From Thermoplasmata archaeon (lineage in GTDB: Archaea > Thermoplasmatota > Thermoplasmata > Lutacidiplasmatales > UBA184): a DNA stretch of 7,563 bases. Location of the stretch: NCBI GenBank assembly GCA_021792485.1, contig JAJYUO010000025.1, positions 1 through 7,563 of the forward strand. Reading direction: 5' to 3'. A program made the position numbers and the translations under genes. Shown here piece by piece: positions 1 through 5,923 of the stretch. Within the stretch, counting starts at the first letter, position 1. Every line of letters starts with the position of its first letter. The notes under the pieces are model-generated. The model did no database searches and was not told the origin of the DNA. It saw only the letters and a list, made by a program, of their open reading frames with translations.

Positions 1-567
1 CGCGTCTGCGACACGACGATCGTCATTCAGAACGACAAGCTCCTCGAGCTCGTCCCGCGCATGCCGCTCGACGCGGCGTTCAAACTCGCCGACGCGGTGC
101 TAATGACCGCCATCAAAGGGATCGCGGAGATCGTGACGCGCCCGGGACTCGTGAACCTCGATTACGCCGACATTCTGACGGTCATGAAGGATGGGGGGGT
201 CGCCCTGATCGGCCTCGGCGAGAGCGAGAGCGCCACCGACCGCGTAAGCGAAGCGGTCACCGAAGCCCTGACGAGTCCGTTGCTCGGCAGCGTTGAGCTC
301 AAGGACGCCACCGGCGCGCTCGTGCGTGTCATCGGCGGACCGACGATGACCGTATCCGAGGCGGAAAAGGCCGCGTCGCTCGTAGGGAGCAAGATCTCCA
401 AGCGCGCCCGCATCATCTGGGGTTGCTCGGTCGAGTCGTCTCCCGAGATGGAGAACACCATCAAGGTGCTCCTGATCATCACGGGAGTCCGCGCGACCAG
501 CCTCCTCGGCCAGAAGGGGGGCTACGCTGCCGGCGAGTCCGAGGAAGTCATCGATCTCGTCCGGTAA
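1..567 (+). CDS. ftsZ: Cell division protein FtsZ, C-terminal part (5' truncated by window edge)
   Basis: FtsZ is the tubulin-like GTPase that polymerises into the cytoplasmic division ring. The reading frame is open from base 1, so the N-terminal GTP-binding half (the GGGTG-type loop) lies outside the window. What remains contains family hallmarks: NDKLLELVPRMPLDAAFKLAD, the GLVNLDYADI segment with the T7-loop catalytic Asp region, GVALIGLGES, and the C-terminal-domain signature TGALVRVIGGPTMTVSEAE, followed by the VLLIITGVR strand. The protein ends about 20 residues after the core, with a short tail finishing in EEVIDLVR and no long disordered linker, as is common in archaeal FtsZ. The stop is TAA at 565-567. 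The probable Pop5 gene follows within 40 bases or overlaps it. Family assignment is secure; which archaeal paralogue (FtsZ1 or FtsZ2) cannot be decided from the C-terminal half alone. Confidence 0.95.
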   Translation, partial: RVCDTTIVIQNDKLLELVPRMPLDAAFKLADAVLMTAIKGIAEIVTRPGLVNLDYADILTVMKDGGVALIGLGESESATDRVSEAVTEALTSPLLGSVELKDATGALVRVIGGPTMTVSEAEKAASLVGSKISKRARIIWGCSVESSPEMENTIKVLLIITGVRATSLLGQKGGYAAGESEEVIDLVR

Positions 568-604
568 GCGAACCCCTTCGCGCCCCCGTTACCTCGGGAT
601 CGAA

Positions 605-886
605 GTGACGGGGGAGCTCGTCCCGGTCGGGTCGCCCGACGCGTGGCGTCATGTACTGGACGGGATCGAACCGGCGACCCGCCCGTTCAGCTACCGCGTG
701 GTACGCTCGGATGCCCGGCGCGCGATCGTCGCCGTCGATCAACACACGATGGTCCTCGCACGCGCGCGTTGGAACGCGGCGTCGGACCCCGCAGGCCAGT
801 GGTCGATCCGGACAGAGCGCACGTGGGGGACCCTGGTTGGCGCGAAGACCTGGATCCGGCGGAGGCCCAGTCCCCCGCCAAGCTGA
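605..886 (+). CDS. Probable RNase P protein subunit Pop5/Rnp2 (start uncertain)
   Basis: Pop5 (Rpp14/Pop5 family) pairs with Rpp30 and activates the catalytic RNA of archaeal RNase P, which trims tRNA 5' ends. From the first standard start (GTG at 605) the product is 93 residues. In the same frame upstream, codons 584-604 read RPRYLGIE, very like the R-Y-hydrophobic-E strand that begins Pop5 proteins. The rest fits loosely: a gI(V)xVD strand (AIVAVDQHTM), a helix, then an RTERTWGTLVGAKTWI end resembling the family's SGT-x(n)-K ending. No ATG, GTG or TTG occurs in frame upstream near that strand, so translation would need CTG (527), an ATC codon, or a sequencing error upstream. The call rests on recalled family pattern, not on a strict motif; an unrelated small archaeal protein is possible. 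Confidence 0.5.
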   Translation: MTGELVPVGSPDAWRHVLDGIEPATRPFSYRVVRSDARRAIVAVDQHTMVLARARWNAASDPAGQWSIRTERTWGTLVGAKTWIRRRPSPPPS

Positions 887-910
887 TCGGGTCGTGCGGC
901 CGTCCGCGAG

Positions 911-918
911 CATTATCT
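911..918 (+). promoter_or_regulatory. TATA-like box before purH
   Basis: The A/T-rich CATTATCT stands out in a GC-rich 39-base gap after the Pop5-like gene. Transcription starting about 25 bases downstream would begin near 940, after the ATG at 926. If this box is real, purH would be translated from TTG 950 or GTG 980 instead. Confidence 0.35.
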
Positions 919-925
919 TGATTGC

Positions 926-2515
926 ATGCTCCCCGTAAGGGGTAAGGGATTGGCTGAGTCGGGGGTCGGGGCCGTTCGCGTGGAGCGCGCGCTCCTATCG
1001 GTAGACGACAAATCCGGACTCGCCGACTTCGCTCGCGGTCTTGCCGATCTCGGCGTGGAACTGTGGGCCACCCGCGGGACCCGGCAGGCGCTCGAGGCGG
1101 CGGGGCTGTCGGCCCGAGCCGCGGAGGAGCTCACCGGGATCGGTTCGTGGTTCGGTGGCCGGATCAAGACGCTGCATCCGGCCTTGCTCGCCGGCATCCT
1201 CTCTCCTTCGTCCGCGGAAGGCGAACGGGAGCTGCGCGAGCGCGGTTTCCTGAGATTCGATCTGGTCGTCGTGGAGCTCTACCCGTTCGAGAAGCATCTC
1301 GCCGAGGCCCCGGATGCGACCGATCGGGAGGAGTACATCGATATCGGCGGCGTCACGCTCGCCCGGGCCGCAGCGAAGAACCACACCCGTGTCGCCATCG
1401 TGCTCGATCCGCGTACCTACGGACCCGTGCTCGAGGAACTGCGCGCCGCGTCGGGTGCGCTCTCGGCAGAAACGCGGCGAAATCTCGCGGTCGAGGCATT
1501 CCGTCGGATCTCCGCCTACGACAGCGCCATCGCCCGCGGCATCTCGTCGCCGATCTCCAAGGACGACCCGTTTCCGCCGCAGGTCGTCTTCCGCCGCACC
1601 TCGCTGCGCCTGCGCTACGGCGAGAACCCACACCAGCGCTCGGCCGTCTACACCGCGGTCTCGGCGGGCGCGGGCCTGACGGGCGAGCCGTTCGACCAAA
1701 TCAAGGGCGACCCGCTCTCGTTCACCAACCTTCTGGACCTGGAGACGGCGCTGGCTACGGTCGCGGAGTTCCCGACGCCGAGCGCGACCGTCGTCAAGCA
1801 CGCTACGCCCTGCGGAGCCGCGTCGGCCGCCTCGATCGGCGAGGCCGTGGTGCGAGCGATCGCCACCGATCCCGTAGCGCGGTACGGTTCGGCCGTCGCG
1901 GTAAATCGGCCTCTCGGAGCGGCCGACCTCGCCGGATTGAAAGGTGTCTTTGTCGATCTTTTGGCCGCTCCCGACTTCGAACCGGCAGCGAAGGCGCAAC
2001 TCGAGAAACGTCCGAAGATCAAGCTCGTTCGGATCGCTCCACGGACCCTCGGGCCGATCCGGTGGGAGGCCCACAGCGCACTCGACCGGCTCCTGCTCCA
2101 GGAGGTCGACCAGCGCCAGCTCTCGCCCAACGAGGTTCGCCTCGTGGCGGGGTCACCGGTCACCGCCGAGCAGGCCCGCTCCCTCGACTTCGCCTGGCGC
2201 GTGGTCCGCCACGCGAAGTCGAATGCGATCGTCCTCGCCCAAGGATCGTCGACGGTGGGGATCGGAGGGGGCCAGCCGACGCGGGCGAAGTCGGTTCAGC
2301 TGGCATGCGAGATCGCCGGGGATCGGGCGAAGGGAGCGGTGCTCGCTTCCGACGCGTTCTTCCCGTTTGCCGACGGCGTGGAGATCGCCGGCAAGGCCGG
2401 CGTCCGCGCGATCCTCCAGCCGGGGGGCAGCGTGCGGGATCCGGAGGTGCTCGCGATGGCCGATCGATACCGCATCTCGATGCTCTTCACGGGCTGGCGC
2501 GTCTTCCGCCACTGA
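926..2515 (+). CDS. purH: Bifunctional AICAR formyltransferase / IMP cyclohydrolase PurH
   Basis: PurH catalyses the last two steps of de novo IMP synthesis: formylation of AICAR with 10-formyl-THF, then ring closure of FAICAR. The N-terminal IMP cyclohydrolase (MGS-like) domain is visible as RALLSVDDKSGLADFARGL (about 21-39), the ATRGT loop and GGRIKTLHP (about 77-85). The C-terminal transformylase domain shows LRYGENPHQ, the catalytic Lys-His pair in KHATPCG (K291-H292), FAWRVVRHAKSNAIV, GIGGGQPTRAKSV, ASDAFFPFADGVE, the QPGGSVRD loop, and the closing FTGWRVFRH. At 529 residues it is full length for the two-domain enzyme. ATG 926 adds about 18 residues before the conserved first strand; GTG 980, directly before that strand, or TTG 950 are credible alternatives. 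Many archaea use PurP and PurO for these steps, so the fused form suggests a folate-type pathway; that is inference. Confidence 0.95.
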   Translation: MLPVRGKGLAESGVGAVRVERALLSVDDKSGLADFARGLADLGVELWATRGTRQALEAAGLSARAAEELTGIGSWFGGRIKTLHPALLAGILSPSSAEGERELRERGFLRFDLVVVELYPFEKHLAEAPDATDREEYIDIGGVTLARAAAKNHTRVAIVLDPRTYGPVLEELRAASGALSAETRRNLAVEAFRRISAYDSAIARGISSPISKDDPFPPQVVFRRTSLRLRYGENPHQRSAVYTAVSAGAGLTGEPFDQIKGDPLSFTNLLDLETALATVAEFPTPSATVVKHATPCGAASAASIGEAVVRAIATDPVARYGSAVAVNRPLGAADLAGLKGVFVDLLAAPDFEPAAKAQLEKRPKIKLVRIAPRTLGPIRWEAHSALDRLLLQEVDQRQLSPNEVRLVAGSPVTAEQARSLDFAWRVVRHAKSNAIVLAQGSSTVGIGGGQPTRAKSVQLACEIAGDRAKGAVLASDAFFPFADGVEIAGKAGVRAILQPGGSVRDPEVLAMADRYRISMLFTGWRVFRH

Positions 2516-2534
2516 TTCTCTGCTTCCGCCCGCC

Positions 2535-2545
2535 AAGTATATCCC
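2535..2545 (+). promoter_or_regulatory. TATA-like box upstream of the asparagine synthetase leader
   Basis: AAGTATATCCC lies 20 bases after the purH stop and is the most A/T-rich motif of the intergenic stretch. An archaeal start about 25 bases downstream would fall near 2564-2567, giving a roughly 185-base leader before the ATG at 2752. Promoter function is inferred from composition and position only. Confidence 0.5.
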
Positions 2546-2588
2546 GAGATCCGGTCCTCTACCAGACCTCTATGACCCTCCCGATCGT

Positions 2589-2737
2589 TCGGCTCGTTGG
2601 GCGCAGTCTTCGCTCCACGAGCCGGTGTACTCCTCCGGATTCCCCCGCGGTCGCTCGGGCCGACGGGGGGAATAATCCGGCGTAGAAGGCCCTCGCCGGC
2701 GGACAACGCGCCTTGAGCGCGGTCCGACCGGGGCCTT
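2589..2737 (+). other. Three tandem inverted repeats in the asparagine synthetase leader (candidate structured 5' UTR)
   Basis: Three consecutive stem-loops can be drawn in the 236-base gap between purH and the asparagine synthetase gene. Stem 1: GGCTCGT (2591-2597) with ACGAGCC (2617-2623). Stem 2: ATTCCCCC (2639-2646) with GGGGGAAT (2666-2673), enclosing GTCG/CGAC with a 7-base loop. Stem 3 is composite, 19 pairs in all: AAGGCC (2686-2691)/GGCCTT (2732-2737), CCGG/CCGG, CGGAC (2700-2704)/GTCCG (2722-2726), GCGC/GCGC, with loop CTTGA. Stem 3 ends 14 bases before the ATG, just before AAAGGA (2743-2748). No protein-coding signal is seen here. GC-rich DNA forms chance hairpins easily, so function (attenuator, riboswitch-like leader or separate RNA) is unproven. 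Confidence 0.45.
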
Positions 2738-2751
2738 CGGTGAAAGGAACC

Positions 2752-3681
2752 ATGCAAGAAGGGAGAGCCACGGCTAACGAAGCGAGCGACGGCGATCGAC
2801 GAGGGGCGCGGCTACGCCTCGTGAGCGAGGTGATCTGGAGAACGACTCAGTTCTTCCACGAAGAAGGGATTACGCAGCTCCTCCCCGTGATGCTCGGGCG
2901 GAGCACGGACCCGCTAGGCCCTGACCCGGGTTCTTCGGTGATCGCGACCGCCGAGATCGACTACCTCGGAGACCGGTTCTACCTGATGAACTCCATGATC
3001 CTGCACAAGCAGTTCGCGGTCCGAGAGCTCGGTCCGATCTGGATCCTTTCCCCGAACGTTCGGCTCGAGCGGCCGGAACGAGGGGCCTCGGGGAAGCACC
3101 TGTTCGAGTTCACCCAGGCCGACTTCGAGCTTCCCCGGGCGCGCGGGGCGGATGTGCGCGCGCTCGTGGAGCGGTACTTCGTCCATCTCGGACGGACCCT
3201 CCATGATTGCGCGGCGTTCTCAACGCTCGACGTCAAACCGCCCCGGTTCTTCCCTCCCTGGCCCGTCTACACCACGCACGAGCTCGCGGGGCGCTACGGG
3301 CCGGACTGGGAAGCCGCAGCCTCGCGCGACCACGACCAGCCGTTTTGGGCGCTCTGCCACCGGCGCGAGTTCTACGATCGGGAGGATCCGGACGCGCCGG
3401 GTCACTTCCTCAACTACGACCTTGTCTATCCCGACGGATACGGCGAGGCGCTCTCCGGGGCCGAGCGGGAGTGGGAGTCGGATCGGATCCGCCACCGGAT
3501 CGCCCGGGACGGCATCCCGCCCGCGGCCTTTCGCGCCTACCTGGACCGCGCCCAGGGATTGATCCCGTCGGCCGGAGCCGGGTTCGGCGTCGAACGACTG
3601 GTTCGCTTCCTTTCCCGGGCAGCTCATGTCGGCGATGTCCAACTGTTCCGACGGGTTCCGGGGGAGAGGGCCGAACTGTAA
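2752..3681 (+). CDS. Archaeal-type asparagine synthetase derived from AsnRS/AspRS core (AS-AR type)
   Basis: This is a class II aminoacyl-tRNA synthetase catalytic core without an N-terminal anticodon-binding domain, 309 residues. That architecture matches the archaeal asparagine synthetase described from Pyrococcus, which makes asparagine from aspartate, ATP and ammonia rather than charging tRNA. Visible: a motif-1-like LLPVMLGRSTDPLG (about 43-56); the NSMILHKQ segment (80-87); motif 2 around SPNVRLE...KHLFEFTQADFE (100-126); REFYDRED and YPDGYGEALSGAEREWE, the GE..SG.ER substrate/ATP region; and motif 3 GAGFGVER (275-282). ATG 2752 is chosen because AAAGGA precedes it and family similarity begins soon after; the TTG at 2713 in frame lies inside a strong stem-loop. 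The stop is TAA, followed by a 50-base convergent gap to the thioredoxin gene. The class II core is certain; asparagine synthetase rather than a tRNA-modifying paralogue is likely. Confidence 0.82.
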   Translation: MQEGRATANEASDGDRRGARLRLVSEVIWRTTQFFHEEGITQLLPVMLGRSTDPLGPDPGSSVIATAEIDYLGDRFYLMNSMILHKQFAVRELGPIWILSPNVRLERPERGASGKHLFEFTQADFELPRARGADVRALVERYFVHLGRTLHDCAAFSTLDVKPPRFFPPWPVYTTHELAGRYGPDWEAAASRDHDQPFWALCHRREFYDREDPDAPGHFLNYDLVYPDGYGEALSGAEREWESDRIRHRIARDGIPPAAFRAYLDRAQGLIPSAGAGFGVERLVRFLSRAAHVGDVQLFRRVPGERAEL

Positions 3682-3731
3682 GGGAGATGGTGGCCGACGG
3701 GCCGGTGGAGGAACGCACAGGCGGACCGGGC

Positions 3732-4064
3732 TCAGGCGAAATCGAAGTAGCGTTTGAGAATCGAGCGGAACTCGGCCGGCTCTACCGGGCCGATCTCCCG
3801 CCCCTTCTCCTGGCCCTCCTGGACGAACAAGTACGTCGGGATCGAGTGGATGCCGTAGGCCCGGGTGGTCCGATCGGCGCTGTCGACCTCGATCTTCGCG
3901 AACTTCACCCGACCGTCCAGCTTCTGGCTCAGCTCCCGGAGCACGGGCTCGGTGATCCGGCACGGCGCGCACCACTCCGCGGTGAAGTCCACGACGACCG
4001 GCAGCCGGGAGCGGATCACCTCCCGCTCGAAGTTATCATCGGTGACGACGACCATGCCGCTCAT
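3732..4064 (-). CDS. Thioredoxin
   Basis: A single-domain thioredoxin of 110 residues, the usual size, without signal peptide or membrane segment, so a cytoplasmic disulfide reductant. Family features from ATG 4064: buried Asp (D26) in VVVDFTAEW, the redox motif WCAPC (C32, C35), the KIEVDS strand, and the cis-Pro loop SIPTYLF (P76). Ala replaces the Gly of the classical WCGPC motif; this variant occurs in other thioredoxins. A second in-frame ATG lies three codons downstream (4055) and is equally plausible. The gene is transcribed away from mutY, with the intervening 50 bases holding one TTTAAG-type box, and converges on the asparagine synthetase gene. Its neighbours (MutY, NiSOD) suggest a stress setting, but the specific partner protein is unknown. 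Confidence 0.93.
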   Translation of the reverse strand: MSGMVVVTDDNFEREVIRSRLPVVVDFTAEWCAPCRITEPVLRELSQKLDGRVKFAKIEVDSADRTTRAYGIHSIPTYLFVQEGQEKGREIGPVEPAEFRSILKRYFDFA

Positions 4065-4096
4065 GATGCAGGTACGGCCGATCGACGGCCGGGCCT

Positions 4097-4105
4097 GCTT
4101 TAAGC
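4097..4105. promoter_or_regulatory. Palindromic TATA-like box between divergent trx and mutY
   Basis: GCTTTAAGC is a symmetric A/T-centred element in the 50-base divergent gap. On the - strand, about 25 bases on gives a start near 4076, 12 bases before the thioredoxin ATG. On the + strand it predicts a start near 4127, just before the in-frame GTG at 4136, which would make GTG rather than ATG 4115 the mutY start. Bidirectional use is inference. Confidence 0.45.
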
Positions 4106-4114
4106 TAGAGGTCG

Positions 4115-5227
4115 ATGCCTTCGCCCGAGGAGACGGTGGCCGTCCGGCGACCGCCGCAATCGATCCCGAGCCCCTCGATCGGACCCCGTCTCGTGACCTG
4201 GTTCGCTCGGGCCCGTCGTCCGCTACCGTGGAGACGCTCGCGCGATCCGTACTCGATCTGGGTCGCCGAGGTGACGCTCCAACAGACCCGGGTCGCCCAA
4301 GCGGGACCTTACTACGAGCGGTTCCTCCGCCGCTTCCCTACCGTTCGGTCGCTGGCACGAGCGCCGCTCGGCGCGGTGTTGAAGGTCTGGCAGGGAGCGG
4401 GGTATTACTCCCGAGCGAGGAACCTCCACGCCGCCGCAAAGGAGATCGTGATCCGACGAGGGGGAACCTTCCCGCGGACCGTCGACGAACTGGAGACCCT
4501 GCCGGGAGTGGGCCCGTACATCGCGCGCGCGATCGCAGCGATCGCGTTCCAGGTACCGGTCGTCGCTCTGGAGGCCAACGGCCGACGGGTCGCCGCACGC
4601 TGGTGGGCCGAACCGGGAGATGTTCGTTCTCCGGTCGTCGCGAGGCGGCTTGCAAGGAACCTCGAGGAGGTTCTCCCCCGCCGACGTCCCGGAGATTTCA
4701 ACGAAGCGCTGATGGAGCTCGGAGAGACGGTCTGCCTTCCCGTTCGCCCCGACTGCCCCCGCTGCCCGGTCCGAGAGCAGTGTCGGGCGTATGCGACCCT
4801 AGACGATCCGGGATCTCTCCCTCGGAGGAGCCCCCGTCGGTCGCGGCCGCACGTGGTGGCCGCGGTCGTCGTGGCCGAATCCGGGGGGCGGTACCTCGTC
4901 CAGCGACGCCCTCCGACCGGACTGCTCGGAGGCCTCTACGAATTCCCCGGCGGCAAGCTCGAGCCTCGGGAGACTCCGCGAGCGGCCGCTCAGCGCGAGT
5001 GGAAGGAAGAGGTCGGCACCGGCCCACCGAAGCTGACGAGGGCCGGTGTTGTGCACCACGCCTACAGCCACTTCACCGTCGCACTCCACGTATTCGACGC
5101 TCGGATCTCCGCGCGAGATCGACCCCGGCTTCGACCGTCCCAGGCCTGGGTCCACCCGGAGGAACTCCTCCGCCTCCCGTTGCCCCGGGCCACCGAGAAG
5201 ATCGCCGAACTCGTCGGGATCCGGTAA
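4115..5227 (+). CDS. mutY: Adenine DNA glycosylase MutY with C-terminal Nudix domain
   Basis: MutY removes adenine mispaired with 8-oxoguanine. The 370-residue protein has the expected order: LPWRRSRDPYSIWVAEVTLQ (37-56; E52 matches the catalytic Glu), WQGAGYYSRARNLHAAA (92-108), the helix-hairpin-helix LPGVGPYIARAIA (129-141), and the [4Fe-4S] ligands C207-x6-C214-x2-C217-x5-C223. The C-terminal domain (about 246-370) corresponds to the MutT-like 8-oxoG reading domain. Two oddities. The catalytic Asp, normally in LDGNVxRV, is replaced: the segment reads VALEANGRRVAAR with E153 in its place. The Nudix box is complete (G280-x5-E286-x7-R294-E-W-K-E-E-V-G301), whereas MutY domains usually have a decayed box. 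Either start, ATG 4115 or GTG 4136, leaves all domains intact. The gene is divergent from thioredoxin, and no gene follows for about 700 bases. Confidence 0.92.
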   Translation: MPSPEETVAVRRPPQSIPSPSIGPRLVTWFARARRPLPWRRSRDPYSIWVAEVTLQQTRVAQAGPYYERFLRRFPTVRSLARAPLGAVLKVWQGAGYYSRARNLHAAAKEIVIRRGGTFPRTVDELETLPGVGPYIARAIAAIAFQVPVVALEANGRRVAARWWAEPGDVRSPVVARRLARNLEEVLPRRRPGDFNEALMELGETVCLPVRPDCPRCPVREQCRAYATLDDPGSLPRRSPRRSRPHVVAAVVVAESGGRYLVQRRPPTGLLGGLYEFPGGKLEPRETPRAAAQREWKEEVGTGPPKLTRAGVVHHAYSHFTVALHVFDARISARDRPRLRPSQAWVHPEELLRLPLPRATEKIAELVGIR

Positions 5228-5295
5228 AACGGCGGAGGCGAAGGTCGGGAGAGCGCCCGGTGGCGTTCGTGGCCCGAGGCCGAGCTGCGGACTCC

Positions 5296-5331
5296 CGGCC
5301 GGCGCTACCGCGGTGAGCTCTTCGCCGGCCG
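5296..5331. repeat. Perfect 9-bp inverted repeat downstream of mutY
   Basis: CGGCCGGCG (5296-5304) pairs perfectly with CGCCGGCCG (5323-5331) around an 18-base loop, about 70 bases after the mutY stop. No T-run follows, so a classic bacterial-style terminator is not indicated. Confidence 0.5.
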
Positions 5332-5505
5332 AATCCCTATCGGGCGAGGGCTTCGAGCACGCGCTCGGCATGCCGTTCACGAGGTCTCATCGGAAGTGGG
5401 TGCGATCCCGAGCGGTGAAGAAACGGGGACAAGGCGCTCAAGGTACCGGAAGGGAGGGGGCGAAGCGCCTCGGAAGTTTGTGCCAGACCCCGGACGGGAA
5501 GATGA

Positions 5506-5538
5506 TCGATGCATCGACATGATGCGGAGGTGCATCGA
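5506..5538. repeat. 8-bp inverted repeat with TGCATCGA arms
   Basis: TCGATGCA (5506-5513) is repeated inverted as TGCATCGA (5531-5538) with 17 bases between. The left arm also belongs to the palindrome CGATGCATCG (5507-5516). Of mixed composition, so less trivially explained by high GC than its neighbours; could be a protein-binding site or a hairpin. Confidence 0.35.
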
Positions 5539-5652
5539 ACTCGGAGCCCGTCCCAACCACGTCGGGGAGATCGCCCCAGCGAAGACGGGAGGGCGGCTCA
5601 GATCAGACAAGAGCCCCGATTCGGCATGTGGTGCGGAATACCGGAATCGGCG

Positions 5653-5680
5653 CCCGGCGGGCCGCGCCGGCAACGCCGGG
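5653..5680. repeat. 7-bp GC-rich inverted repeat
   Basis: CCCGGCG (5653-5659) pairs with CGCCGGG (5674-5680) around 14 bases. In sequence this GC-rich it may be chance. Confidence 0.3.
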
Positions 5681-5768
5681 ATGCCGATGCCCATCGCAGC
5701 GGCGACACCACCCACGTCGGGCGGATCCGGACCCGCCGGTACCGTGCGAGAACGATAGGAAGACCGAT

Positions 5769-5789
5769 CCCCGGTCCGGGGCCATATCC
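5769..5789 (+). promoter_or_regulatory. Dyad plus TATA-like box upstream of nikR (candidate promoter/operator)
   Basis: A perfect 13-base dyad, CCCCGG-T-CCGGGG (5769-5781), directly abuts CATATCC (5783-5789). A start about 25 bases downstream would fall near 5813, giving nikR a leader of about 110 bases. A dyad touching a TATA element is where an archaeal repressor or activator could act; NikR autoregulation is a guess. It does not resemble the Escherichia coli NikR site GTATGA-N16-TCATAC. Confidence 0.35.
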
Positions 5790-5856
5790 TCCGCACAATG
5801 ACCCTCGGAACCAGCACGTGCGGCCGTGGCTTCGTCGACCGGCGAACGGAGGCCCC

Positions 5857-5886
5857 ATGGTCGACCGCCCGACTCGAACAGCGTAA
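5857..5886 (+). CDS. Possible 9-residue leader ORF before nikR
   Basis: ATG 5857 with GGAGG at 5848-5852 opens a frame encoding MVDRPTRTA and stops at TAA 5884-5886, 37 bases before the nikR start. The sequence GGAGGCCCC occurs here and again at the nikR start, so the ribosome-site context is duplicated. It could be a translated upstream ORF or chance. Confidence 0.2.
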   Translation: MVDRPTRTA

Positions 5887-5909
5887 AGCGAAGGGCTGCC
5901 TGCCCGTCG

Positions 5910-5916
5910 AAGGAGG
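5910..5916 (+). promoter_or_regulatory. Shine-Dalgarno site fixing the nikR GTG start
   Basis: AAGGAGG lies 7 bases before GTG 5924. It is the strongest ribosome site near nikR and favours GTG 5924 over the in-frame ATG at 5798, which has no such site and would add 42 residues unlike the family. Confidence 0.75.
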
Positions 5917-5923
5917 CCCCGCC

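Larger units (their letters stand above)
5228..5923. other. 696-base stretch without a convincing gene
   Basis: Open frames cross this region on both strands, but their translations are rich in Arg, Ser, Pro and Gly, show no motif I recognise, and look like GC-rich shadow frames. I looked for tRNA B-box sequences, RNase P RNA conserved blocks and the SRP RNA helix 8 core and saw none. The region holds several inverted repeats, listed separately, and at its right end a dyad, a TATA-like box and a tiny open frame ahead of nikR. A lineage-specific RNA or a decayed gene is possible. Confidence 0.6.

Noticed and set aside
995..2074. Long open frame of 359 codons on the - strand
   Set aside because: Fully antisense to purH, which has clear catalytic motifs; the translation is Arg/Gly-rich with no recognisable motif.
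2637..2680. tRNA-like hairpins in the purH/asparagine synthetase gap
   Set aside because: No A or B box, no acceptor stem or CCA-type geometry.
1063..2685. 540-codon open frame on the + strand in another frame of purH
   Set aside because: Overlaps all of purH; Arg/Pro/Gly-rich shadow caused by high GC.
3865..5316. 483-codon open frame on the + strand
   Set aside because: Runs antisense over thioredoxin and out of frame across mutY; no family motifs, very rich in Arg, Pro and Gly.
5798..5923. Upstream ATG start for nikR at 5798
   Set aside because: No ribosome site and 42 extra residues unlike the family; GTG 5924 has AAGGAGG at 7 bases.
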